Shown piece after piece: positions 56,971 to 64,000 of a stretch of 64,000 nt of DNA (positions within the stretch are counted from its first letter, which is position 1; each line of letters starts with the position of its first letter). Both the position numbers and the translations under genes were made by a program. The notes below the pieces were generated by a model that made no database searches, was not told the origin of the DNA, and worked only from the letters and a program-made list of their open reading frames with translations. The stretch is from assembly GCA_963717705.1 (NCBI GenBank), contig CAVQWT010000005.1, forward strand, positions 744,001 to 808,000, written 5' to 3'. The DNA is from CAVQWT01 sp963717705. GTDB taxonomy: Bacteria > Pseudomonadota > Gammaproteobacteria > Burkholderiales > Casimicrobiaceae.

Positions 56971-58244
56971 CACATCGTCACCCTGTCCGGTACCGGCCTG
57001 GTCTTGTCGCGCGCCGTGTACCAAGGCATCAGCAGGAAGAAAAGGAAGTACACGACGGTCAGCACCCGCGACACGACGGTGGCGACGTCGGCACCGCCGA
57101 GCACCGGCAGCTTCTCGCTGAACTGGCCCCAGACGGTGACCGGGACCACGCCGAGGTAGCCCAGCACCAGGAAGGCGACGACGAACGCCGCGAGCCAGCC
57201 CTTGTACAGCGTGCCGCGGTAGCGGATCGACTTGACGTTGCCGCGGTCGAGCCACGGCAGCGCGAAGAAGATCATCACCGCGGCCCCCATCACCAGCACG
57301 CCCCACACCTGGGTGCCGAAGTACGACGGCACCGCGCGCAGCATCGCGTAGTACGGGGTGAAGTACCAGACCGGCGCGATGTGAGCGGGCGTCTGCAGCG
57401 GGTCCGCCGGGAGGAAGTTGTTCGCCTCGAGGAAGTAGCCGCCCATCTCGGGGACGAAGAACACGATGATCGAGAACACCGCCAGGAACACGACGACGCC
57501 GACGATGTCCTTCACCGAGTAGTAGGGGTGCGAGTAGATCCCGTCGAGCGGCAGGCCGGTCTCGGGGTCCTTCGGCTGCTTCTTGATCTCGATTCCGTCC
57601 GGGTTGTTCGACCCGGTCTCGTGCAGCGCCATCAGGTGCGCGGCCACGAGGCCCACCAGCACCAGCGGCAGCGCGATGACGTGGAACGCGAAGAAGCGGT
57701 TCAGCGTGATGTCGGAGATCGTGTAGTCGCCGCGGATCCACACCGCGAGGTCCTCGCCGATCACCGGGATCGCCGCGAACAGGTTGACGATCACCTGCGC
57801 GCCCCAGAACGACATCTGGCCCCACGGGAGCAGGTAGCCGAAAAAGGCCTCGCCCATCAGCGCGAGGTAGATGCAGCAGCCGAGGATCCACGTCAGCTCG
57901 CGCGGCTTGCGGTAGCTGCCGTACATCAGCCCGCGGAACATGTGCAGGTAGACCACGACGAAGAACATCGAGGCCCCGGTCGAATGCATGTAGCGGATCA
58001 GCCAGCCCCACTGGACGTCCCGCATGATGTACTCGACCGACTCGAAGGCCTTGGCGGCGTCGGGCTTGTAGTTCATCGTCAGGAAGATGCCGGTGACGAT
58101 CTGCAGCACCAGCACCAGCGCGGCCAGCGAGCCGAAGTAGTACCAGAAGTTGAAGTTCTTCGGCGCGATGTACTTGCCCCACTGCGACTCCCAGAGCGCG
58201 GTCAGCGGGAAGCGATCGTCGATCCAGTTCAGAATTTTCTGCAT
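56970..58244 (-). CDS. petB: cytochrome b of the bc1 complex
   Basis: Membrane core of complex III, 424 residues with eight or more helices, binding two b hemes and both quinone sites. Heme-ligand His pairs sit in RYMHSTGASMFF with VVYLHMFRG, and in FFAFHVIALPLVL with AAHLMALHE. The quinol-site Pro-Glu-Trp region is partly visible as PVWYFTPYYAMLRAVP. The length is that of the undivided proteobacterial form. It lies between petA and petC in the standard order. Confidence 0.97.
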   Translation of the reverse strand: MQKILNWIDDRFPLTALWESQWGKYIAPKNFNFWYYFGSLAALVLVLQIVTGIFLTMNYKPDAAKAFESVEYIMRDVQWGWLIRYMHSTGASMFFVVVYLHMFRGLMYGSYRKPRELTWILGCCIYLALMGEAFFGYLLPWGQMSFWGAQVIVNLFAAIPVIGEDLAVWIRGDYTISDITLNRFFAFHVIALPLVLVGLVAAHLMALHETGSNNPDGIEIKKQPKDPETGLPLDGIYSHPYYSVKDIVGVVVFLAVFSIIVFFVPEMGGYFLEANNFLPADPLQTPAHIAPVWYFTPYYAMLRAVPSYFGTQVWGVLVMGAAVMIFFALPWLDRGNVKSIRYRGTLYKGWLAAFVVAFLVLGYLGVVPVTVWGQFSEKLPVLGGADVATVVSRVLTVVYFLFFLLMPWYTARDKTRPVPDRVTM

Positions 58245-58257
58245 GGCCGTCTTTCCG

Positions 58258-58851
58258 TTACGCCGACTTGCCGTCGTCGCCGATCAGCACCTTGGTTTCC
58301 GAGACGTACTTGTGCGGCGGCACGACCAGGTTCGTCGGCGCGGGCACCCCCGAGTAGACCCGGCCGGCGAGGTCGAATTTCGACTGGTGGCATGGACAGA
58401 AGAAGCCGCCCAGCCACTCGGGGCCGAGGTCCGCCGGCGCGACGTCCGGCCGGAACGTGGGGGAACAGCCGAGGTGCGTGCAGATCCCGACCATGACCAG
58501 GAGGTTCGGCTTGAGCGAGCGGTGCTCGTTGCGACAGCTGTCGGGCTGCTGCGGCTGCACGGACCTGGGGTCGGCGAGGCGCGAATCGAGCTTCGGCAGC
58601 GAGTCGAGCATCGGCTGCGTGCGATTGAGCAGCCAGACGACCTTGCCGCGCCACTCGACGTCGATCTTCTGGCCGGGCTCGAGCTTCGAGATGTCGACCT
58701 CGACCGGCGCGCCGGCGGCGCGGGCCCGCTCGCTGGGAAAGAACGACATCACGAACGGCGTCGCCGCGGCCGCGACACCGACGCCCCCCACGACGCTGGT
58801 CGCGCCGATCAGGAAGCGCCGCTTCCCCTTGTCTACCGTTGCTTCCGCCAT
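58258..58851 (-). CDS. petA: Rieske iron-sulfur subunit of the bc1 complex
   Basis: 2Fe-2S protein of 197 residues that takes electrons from ubiquinol. The N-terminus has Lys-Arg-Arg-Phe-Leu followed by a single hydrophobic helix, a Tat-type signal anchor; the tat genes lie 1.4 kb away. Cluster ligands are in CTHLGC (124-129) and CPCH (152-155). The gene is first in petABC and 13 bp precede petB. A perfect TATAAT lies about 70 bp upstream. Confidence 0.97.
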   Translation of the reverse strand: MAEATVDKGKRRFLIGATSVVGGVGVAAAATPFVMSFFPSERARAAGAPVEVDISKLEPGQKIDVEWRGKVVWLLNRTQPMLDSLPKLDSRLADPRSVQPQQPDSCRNEHRSLKPNLLVMVGICTHLGCSPTFRPDVAPADLGPEWLGGFFCPCHQSKFDLAGRVYSGVPAPTNLVVPPHKYVSETKVLIGDDGKSA

Positions 58852-58918
58852 GTCGAAACGTCCCTTGGAATGCGCGAGGCCGACCCGACCGGGACGGCAC
58901 GAAACCCCAAACCTTGCG

Positions 58919-58924
58919 ATTATA
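58919..58924 (-). promoter_or_regulatory. -10 box TATAAT of petABC
   Basis: A perfect TATAAT on the minus strand lies about 70 bp before petA in GC-rich DNA. The best -35 candidate (TTCCGG at 18-bp spacing) is poor, so an activator may help. Confidence 0.55.
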
Positions 58925-59038
58925 AGGGATTCCGGGCGTCCGCCGGAAGCCTTGCCAGGTGGTACGCTGTCTTTCCGCTTTTGAATCAGCGGGTTGGTCC
59001 GGCGCACCCATCCCCGGCCGACCGCCGGGTCAGCGCCG

Positions 59039-59066
59039 GTGACGCAGCGCAACAAGTGTCTATAAT
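59039..59066 (+). promoter_or_regulatory. promoter of the DegQ/DegS-like gene
   Basis: A perfect -10 TATAAT at 59061-59066 with GTGACG at 59039-59044 as -35 (four of six matches to TTGACA, spacing 16). The -10 lies 29 bp before the chosen GTG start, leaving a short leader with a GAGGA ribosome site. Confidence 0.65.
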
Positions 59067-59094
59067 CGACGCGGGAAATCCCGAGGATCGCTCC

Positions 59095-60249
59095 GTGCTC
59101 CGCAAATTCTGGCTGGTTTTCGCGCAGGCCTGCACCGTCGCCGTGGCGGCGCTGTTCGTCGTCTCGACGCTGCGCCCCGAACTCGTCCCGCGCCTCGCGC
59201 CGAAGAGCGGCAGCGTCGTGCTGGTCCAGGAAACCCCCGCCACCGCGGCGCCGGCGGCGCGCCGCGCGGACACCTACGCCGAGGCGGCGGCCAAGGCGAT
59301 GCCGGCGGTCGTCAACATCTACACCAGCAAGGAAATGGGCCGCCGCCATCCGCTGGTCGACGACTCGATCCTGCGCCGGTACTTCCCGGACCTGGCCGAG
59401 CGGCTGCCGAAGGCGCGGCAGACCAGCCTCGGCTCGGGCGTCATCGTCGCGCCCGAGGGGTTCGTGCTGACCAACTACCACGTCATCGACGGCGCCGACG
59501 ACATCCAGCTGGTGCTCGCGGACGGGCGCCGCATCGCCGCGAAGGTCCGCGGGGCCGATCCGGAGTCCGACCTCGCGATCCTGAAGGCCGACGGCGAGAA
59601 CCTGCCCTCGATCACCTTCGGGTCGCTGGACAAGGTGCAGGTCGGCGACGTCGTGCTGGCGATCGGCAACCCCTACGGCTTCGGCAACACGGTGACGATG
59701 GGCATCGTGTCGGCGCTGGGCCGCAACCACCTCGGCATCAACCGGTTCGAGGACTTCATCCAGACCGACGCCGCGGTCAATCCGGGCAATTCCGGCGGCG
59801 CGCTCGTCGACAGCGCGGGCAACCTCGTCGGCATCAACAGCGCGATCTTCTCGCAGAACGGCGGGTCGATGGGCATCGGCTTCGCGATTCCGGTGTCGCT
59901 GGCGCGCAGCGTCCTCGAGCAGATCATCCGTGACGGCGCGGTCACCCGCGGCTGGTTCGGCATCGAGCCGCAGGACCTGTCGCCCGAGCTCGCGAAGACG
60001 CTGGCGCTGGACGCGCCCGGGGTCGTGATCCGCGGCGTCGTGCGCAACGGCCCGGCCGACCGGGCCGGCATCCGGGCGCGCGACGTGGTGCTCGAGATCG
60101 ACGGCAAGGCGACGCGCGACACGCCGGCGCTGCTCGCGCGCATCGCCGAGATTCCGCCGGGGTCGGCGACGAAGGTGAAGGTCTGGCGCGCCGGCGCGGT
60201 CACCGACGTCGAAGTGACGGCCGGCAAGCGGCCGGCGGTGGAGCGCTGA
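59095..60249 (+). CDS. DegQ/DegS-like periplasmic serine protease with one PDZ domain
   Basis: HtrA-family protease of 384 residues from a GTG start chosen for its GAGGA site and the promoter just upstream. One N-terminal membrane anchor (about 5-24) is followed by the trypsin-like domain with the triad His 129 (TNYHV), Asp 159 (ESDLAIL) and Ser 233 (GNSGGAL), then a single PDZ domain ending with GSATKVKVWRAG. An anchor plus one PDZ is the DegS/AlgW layout, whose known role is to start the envelope stress cascade by cutting an anti-sigma factor. It may equally be a general quality-control enzyme. It is divergent from petABC and convergent with tatC. Confidence 0.93.
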   Translation: MLRKFWLVFAQACTVAVAALFVVSTLRPELVPRLAPKSGSVVLVQETPATAAPAARRADTYAEAAAKAMPAVVNIYTSKEMGRRHPLVDDSILRRYFPDLAERLPKARQTSLGSGVIVAPEGFVLTNYHVIDGADDIQLVLADGRRIAAKVRGADPESDLAILKADGENLPSITFGSLDKVQVGDVVLAIGNPYGFGNTVTMGIVSALGRNHLGINRFEDFIQTDAAVNPGNSGGALVDSAGNLVGINSAIFSQNGGSMGIGFAIPVSLARSVLEQIIRDGAVTRGWFGIEPQDLSPELAKTLALDAPGVVIRGVVRNGPADRAGIRARDVVLEIDGKATRDTPALLARIAEIPPGSATKVKVWRAGAVTDVEVTAGKRPAVER

Positions 60250-60280
60250 CGGCGTCGGGGAAGAGGCGGGGCGCCGGCTC

Positions 60281-61057
60281 TCAGGCCGACGCGCCGTCGG
60301 CGCCCGGCTCGGCGGCCGGCTTCGGCGGTGGGAAGAACCGGCAGAGGATGATGCCTAGCTCGTAGAGCAGGCACATCGGGATCGCCAGCATCAGCTGCGA
60401 AATCACGTCGGGCGGCGTGATCACCGCCGCGATGACGAACGCGCCGACGATCACGTAGCGGCGGATCTCCTTCAGCTTGGCGACCGTGACCATCCCCAGC
60501 CGGTGCAGGACGACCAGCACCACGGGCGTCTCGAACGTCACCCCGAACGCGATGAACATCCACAGCACGAACGACAGGTACTTGTCGATGTCGGTCATCA
60601 TCTGCACGCCCTCGGGCGCGTAGCTGACGAAGAACTTGAACACCCACGGAAACACGAGGAAGTACGCGAAGGCCATGCCGGCGAGGAAGAAGAACATGCT
60701 CGACATGATCAGCGGCACCATCAGCTTCTTTTCGTGCTGGTACAGCCCCGGGGCGACGAACGCCCAGACCTGGTAGAGGACGTAGGGCAGCGCGACCAGG
60801 AACGCCGCCATCAGCGTCACCTTGAGCGGCACCAGGAAGGTGCCGGTGACGTCGGTGGCGATCATCGTCGAGCCCTGCGGCAGCACCTGCAGCAGCGGCG
60901 CGGCGAGTGCCGCGTAGATGTCCTTGGCCCAGGGAAACAGCGCGACCAGAACGATCAGGATCGCGAGCACCGAGCGGACGAGCCGCGAGCGCAGCTCGAC
61001 CAGGTGCGAGATGAACGACTCCTGAGGGCTCTCGGGCGCGGGCGAAGGTTCGGCCAT
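60281..61057 (-). CDS. tatC: Sec-independent protein translocase TatC
   Basis: Receptor subunit of the twin-arginine translocon (258 residues, six helices). The N-terminal FISHLVELRSRL, the periplasmic Phe-Glu-rich segments and FGVTFETPVVL are conserved; the Glu in that last segment takes part in signal recognition. It is last in tatABC, 19 bp after tatB. Its likely clients in the window are the Rieske protein and FccB. Confidence 0.97.
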   Translation of the reverse strand: MAEPSPAPESPQESFISHLVELRSRLVRSVLAILIVLVALFPWAKDIYAALAAPLLQVLPQGSTMIATDVTGTFLVPLKVTLMAAFLVALPYVLYQVWAFVAPGLYQHEKKLMVPLIMSSMFFFLAGMAFAYFLVFPWVFKFFVSYAPEGVQMMTDIDKYLSFVLWMFIAFGVTFETPVVLVVLHRLGMVTVAKLKEIRRYVIVGAFVIAAVITPPDVISQLMLAIPMCLLYELGIILCRFFPPPKPAAEPGADGASA

Positions 61058-61076
61058 GGGCAGCGGTCCGCAGGCG

Positions 61077-61535
61077 TCAGCCGCGGTCGAATCCGGGCAG
61101 CGATGCCTGGCGCGCGGGTTCGGCCGGCGCCGCCGCAGGCGCAGCGGAGGAAGGCGCCGCCGTCCCGGGCGGCGTCGTCAGCTCGGGCAGCGAGGACGCG
61201 GTGACGGCTGCACCTGCAGCCGCGGGAGCCGCCCCGCCCGGCGCGTCGGAGAGCTGCTGTTCGACGTTCCTCACGCCGGTGTCCAGGTCGCGCTTCGCGG
61301 TGTCGAACGACGTCTCGACCTCGCGCGCCGCCGACTGGACCTGCGTCTGCAGCTTGCGCAGCTCGTCGAGTTCCATCTCGCGGTTGATGTCGGCCTTGAC
61401 GTCGGAGACGTAGCGCTGCAGCCGCCCGAACAGGTGGCCGAGCGTGCGCGCGGTCTTCGGCAGCTTTTCGGGTCCGATCACGATCAGCGCCACGACGGCG
61501 ATGACGACGATCTCGGAAAAGCCGATGTCGAACAT
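61077..61535 (-). CDS. tatB: Sec-independent protein translocase TatB
   Basis: TatB of 152 residues. The short N-terminal helix with the key Glu (MFDIGFSEIVVIAVVALIV) is followed by the Gly-Pro hinge and an amphipathic helix (KLPKTARTLGHLFGRL). A long charged coil and an Ala/Pro-rich tail follow. It forms the signal-peptide receptor with TatC. The gap to tatA is 88 bp, larger than usual. Confidence 0.95.
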   Translation of the reverse strand: MFDIGFSEIVVIAVVALIVIGPEKLPKTARTLGHLFGRLQRYVSDVKADINREMELDELRKLQTQVQSAAREVETSFDTAKRDLDTGVRNVEQQLSDAPGGAAPAAAGAAVTASSLPELTTPPGTAAPSSAAPAAAPAEPARQASLPGFDRG

Positions 61536-61623
61536 GGTGAGTGTGGGTGCGGGCGTGGCGAAGAGCCGTCGGCGCGCCGGCCGGATCGTCCGGGGCGCGC
61601 GGCGGCGGGTCGCCGACGGGTGG

Positions 61624-61869
61624 TCAGGACTTGACCGACGGCTCGCGCTTGGCTTCGACGTCGATCGTCTTGCCCGGGATCTGCTGCGCCGTGGTGTCGG
61701 TGGCCTGCTTCGCCGCCTCGGCCTCGTCGTTGGCGCCCTTGATGCCCTCCTTGAAGCCCTTGACCGCGCCGCCCAGGTCCTGGCCTATGTTCTTCAGCTT
61801 CTTGGTGCCGAAGATCAGAACCACGACGACCAGAACGATCAGCCAGTGCCAGATGCTCATCGAGCCCAT
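61624..61869 (-). CDS. tatA: Sec-independent protein translocase TatA
   Basis: Pore-forming component, 81 residues. MGSMSIWHWLIVLVVVVLIF is the membrane helix, followed by the hinge FGTKKL and the amphipathic helix GQDLGGAVKGFKEG, then an acidic tail. The MGS start is the family start; a second ATG three codons later is unlikely. It begins the tat genes and lies 12 bp after hinT. Confidence 0.96.
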   Translation of the reverse strand: MGSMSIWHWLIVLVVVVLIFGTKKLKNIGQDLGGAVKGFKEGIKGANDEAEAAKQATDTTAQQIPGKTIDVEAKREPSVKS

Positions 61870-61881
61870 GCGATTCCTCCG

Positions 61882-62238
61882 TTAGTTGCCCTTGCGCATG
61901 ATCATCGGCCCGAGGGGGTCGGGTCCGCCGATCACGTGCAGGTGGACGTGCTGCACATCCTGCCGGCCGACGCGGCCGGTGTTGACGATGGTGCGAAAGC
62001 CGTCGGTGGCGCCCAGGTCGCGGGCGATTGTCGGGGCCAGCGCCAGCAACCGGCCCAGCGCCGCTTCGTGCTCCGGCGCCGCGTCGTAGAGCGTGGCCAC
62101 GTGCGCCTTGGGGATCACCAGCACATGCACGGGGGCGACCGGCTGGATGTCGTGGAACGCCAGCACGAGGTCGTCCTCGTAAACCTTTTTTGCGGGAACC
62201 TCACCCCGCACGATCCGGCAGAAAATGCAGTCCTGCAC
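61882..62238 (-). CDS. hinT: HIT-family purine nucleotide phosphoramidase
   Basis: Histidine-triad protein of 118 residues that hydrolyses adenosine phosphoramidates. The zinc-type Cys pair is in CIFCRI at the start, and the catalytic triad is HVHLHVIGG near residue 98. It lies in the his-tat string, as in many betaproteobacteria, and follows the PH-like gene by 30 bp. Confidence 0.95.
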   Translation of the reverse strand: MQDCIFCRIVRGEVPAKKVYEDDLVLAFHDIQPVAPVHVLVIPKAHVATLYDAAPEHEAALGRLLALAPTIARDLGATDGFRTIVNTGRVGRQDVQHVHLHVIGGPDPLGPMIMRKGN

Positions 62239-62268
62239 CGCGTTGCTCTCCGTCGCCTTCCGGGGCGG

Positions 62269-62760
62269 TCAGTGCCGACCGTCCCGGTTCTCCGCGGCGG
62301 CCATCGCCGCGTCGATCGCCGTCTTGAGTCCGGCCAGATCGCCGGTACCGAACATCACCGGACGCTCCGCCCGGATTTCCAGCCGGACGGCATCCCGGCC
62401 CGACACATTGTATAGCCAGCCGGAAGGGGTCCAGTGGACACCCCATCCCCACCACACCCGCGTCCGCACCGCGTCGCAGCGGACGATCGAGGAAACCGGA
62501 ATCCGGCGGCCGTAGAAACCGACGCCCAGCCGCGCGCGCAGTTCGTCGGCGGTCACCTCGACCGTCAGCCAGCCGTTGAGAAGGACCGCCAGCAGCAGCA
62601 CGCCGGCCATCACCCAGAGCATCCAGCCCGCCGTCGCCAGCGTCGCCGGGGACAGCGTGAACGCGAGCGACGCGGTGAACAGGAGACCCAGCACGCTTGC
62701 GGCGACGATCAGCCCGCCGAACTGAACCCGCCGGTAGGGAAGCGGGGTGCCGGGCGTCAC
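62269..62760 (-). CDS. membrane protein with PH-like domain
   Basis: A protein of 163 residues with two hydrophobic helices (about 15-35 and 40-58) followed by a cytoplasmic bacterial PH-like domain (VEVTADELRARLG, GRRIPVSSIVRCDAV, VRLEIRAERPVMFGT). The GTG start overlaps the hisE stop (GTGA), so translation is coupled. Function unknown; a gene of this type is often found between hisE and hinT in the group, but no histidine role is known. Confidence 0.82.
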   Translation of the reverse strand: MTPGTPLPYRRVQFGGLIVAASVLGLLFTASLAFTLSPATLATAGWMLWVMAGVLLLAVLLNGWLTVEVTADELRARLGVGFYGRRIPVSSIVRCDAVRTRVWWGWGVHWTPSGWLYNVSGRDAVRLEIRAERPVMFGTGDLAGLKTAIDAAMAAAENRDGRH

Positions 62761-63134
62761 TTGGCCCGCGCGGCCTTTTCCGCGTGTCCCGACCTGCCTT
62801 CGCGGCGCACGAGTTCCGCCCGCACGTCGTCCGGGCCCAGACCGTGACGGGCCAGCAGCACGAGGCAGTGGAACCACAGGTCCGCCACTTCGGCCACGAT
62901 GCGGATTTTATCACCGTCCTTCGCGGCCATGACCGTCTCGGTGGCCTCCTCGCCGATCTTCTTCAGGATCGCGTCGTCGCCCTTGGCCAGCAGCGACGCG
63001 ACGTACGACGTGCCGGGATCGGCGCCGCGCCGCGCCGCGATCGTCGCGGCCAGCCGGTCGAAGGGGTCGACGGGCGCGGGCGCGCCGGCCGCGGATGCGG
63101 GCGCGGCGGGCGGGCGGGAAGCGGGATCAGCCAT
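62757..63134 (-). CDS. hisE: phosphoribosyl-ATP pyrophosphatase
   Basis: Second step of histidine biosynthesis: removes pyrophosphate from phosphoribosyl-ATP. It has 125 residues; an Ala/Pro-rich tail of about 22 residues precedes the core DRLAATIAARRGADP, and the metal-binding helices carry KKIGEEATETVMAAKDGD and EVADLWFHCLVLL. The start overlaps hisI by 8 bases. Confidence 0.96.
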   Translation of the reverse strand: MADPASRPPAAPASAAGAPAPVDPFDRLAATIAARRGADPGTSYVASLLAKGDDAILKKIGEEATETVMAAKDGDKIRIVAEVADLWFHCLVLLARHGLGPDDVRAELVRREGRSGHAEKAARAK

Positions 63135-63524
63135 CGCCGTAGATCGCTTTCGGGTCCTTGAGGACGGGCTCGACGTCGACCCAGCTGCCATCGTCGAGCT
63201 TCAGGTGGAAGCAGCGTTCGCGGCCGGTGTGGCAGGCGATGCCGCCCTGCTGCTCGACGACGATCAGGATCGCGTCGCCGTCGCAGTCGAGCCGGATCTC
63301 GCGCACGCGCTGCACGTGCCCCGACTGCTCGCCCTTGTGCCAGAGCGCCCGGCGCGAACGCGACCAGTAGTGCGCCTCGCGGGTTGCGGCGGTGCGCTCG
63401 AGCGCATCGCGGTTCATCCACGCGAGGGTGAGGACCTTGCCGGTCTGCGCGTCCTGTGCGATCGCCGGCACCAGTCCGTCGGCGTTCCAGCGCACGCTGT
63501 CGAGCCACGGCCCCGCCGGCACGC

Positions 63525-63528
<4 letters not shown>
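63127..63528 (-). CDS. hisI: phosphoribosyl-AMP cyclohydrolase
   Basis: Third step of histidine biosynthesis, a zinc enzyme opening the purine ring. It has 133 residues from a GTG that overlaps the hisF stop (GTGA). Visible motifs are VLTLAWMNRDALERT, EAHYWSRSRRALWHKGE, metal-binding Asp residues in RLDCDGDAIL and the Cys-containing GIACHTGRERCF. Separate hisI and hisE genes are usual in betaproteobacteria. Confidence 0.96.

Positions 63529-64000
<472 letters not shown>

Overview
This is a very GC-rich bacterial window with strong G/C preference at third codon positions. Gene families and gene order point to a betaproteobacterium, probably Burkholderiales or a close relative. The supports are the order hisF-hisI-hisE-PH protein-hinT-tatABC / degQ-like / petABC-sspA-sspB, the pcnB-folK-deoxynucleoside kinase-panC string, clpS-clpA divergent from a cold-shock gene next to icd and rluE, a Bug-type solute-binding protein, and a single-chain methylmalonyl-CoA mutase with its MeaB chaperone. 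No rRNA, CRISPR array, insertion sequence, integrase or phage gene was seen. One tRNA gene is present, tRNA-Thr (UGU). The window reads as ordinary chromosome, cut inside a sulfurtransferase gene on the left and inside hisF on the right.

Layout. Positions 1-8450 hold a sulfurtransferase, an SDR oxidoreductase, thpR, the glyoxylate-cycle gene aceA with a long regulatory upstream region, a beta-CASP metallo-beta-lactamase protein, a flavocytochrome c sulfide dehydrogenase pair and a lipid A-type acyltransferase. Positions 8580-20850 hold malic enzyme, an unusual ClpX-like ATPase without a zinc-binding domain, a TetR regulator with an RND efflux pair, and two neighbouring genes that each appear to carry a one-base frameshift (an arylsulfatase and a secreted alpha/beta hydrolase). 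Positions 20880-32030 are mostly housekeeping: clpA, clpS, cspA, an acyltransferase, icd, rluE, pcnB, folK, a dNTP-salvage kinase, panC and a Bug receptor. Positions 32200-39720 carry propionyl-CoA catabolism: methylmalonyl-CoA mutase, meaB, pccB, pccA and a converging VOC protein that may be the epimerase. Positions 39790-44050 encode an ABC exporter (adaptor, ATPase, two FtsX-type permeases). Positions 44138-54645 hold an EamA transporter, a hydrolase, a lipoprotein, dnaE, an MFS transporter, an acyl-CoA synthetase, a quinone oxidoreductase and another SDR. The rest is tRNA-Thr, sspB, sspA, the cytochrome bc1 complex, a DegQ/DegS-like protease, the Tat translocon, hinT and the end of the histidine operon.

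How they fit together. Isocitrate lyase, NADP-isocitrate dehydrogenase, malic enzyme and the propionyl-CoA to succinyl-CoA route all feed or bypass the TCA cycle and suit growth on acetate, fatty acids or propionate. Electrons from sulfide (FccAB) and from the quinone pool (bc1) converge on cytochrome c. The Rieske protein and FccB carry twin-arginine-like N-termini and the Tat genes are in the same window. Proteolysis is a second theme: ClpA with its adaptor ClpS, SspB with a ClpX-docking tail, and a ClpX paralogue that keeps its ATPase motifs but has lost the zinc domain, the GYVG pore loop and the RKH loop. That paralogue is the most interesting protein here. The most interesting non-coding stretch is the 567-bp region upstream of aceA, which holds several exact dyads.
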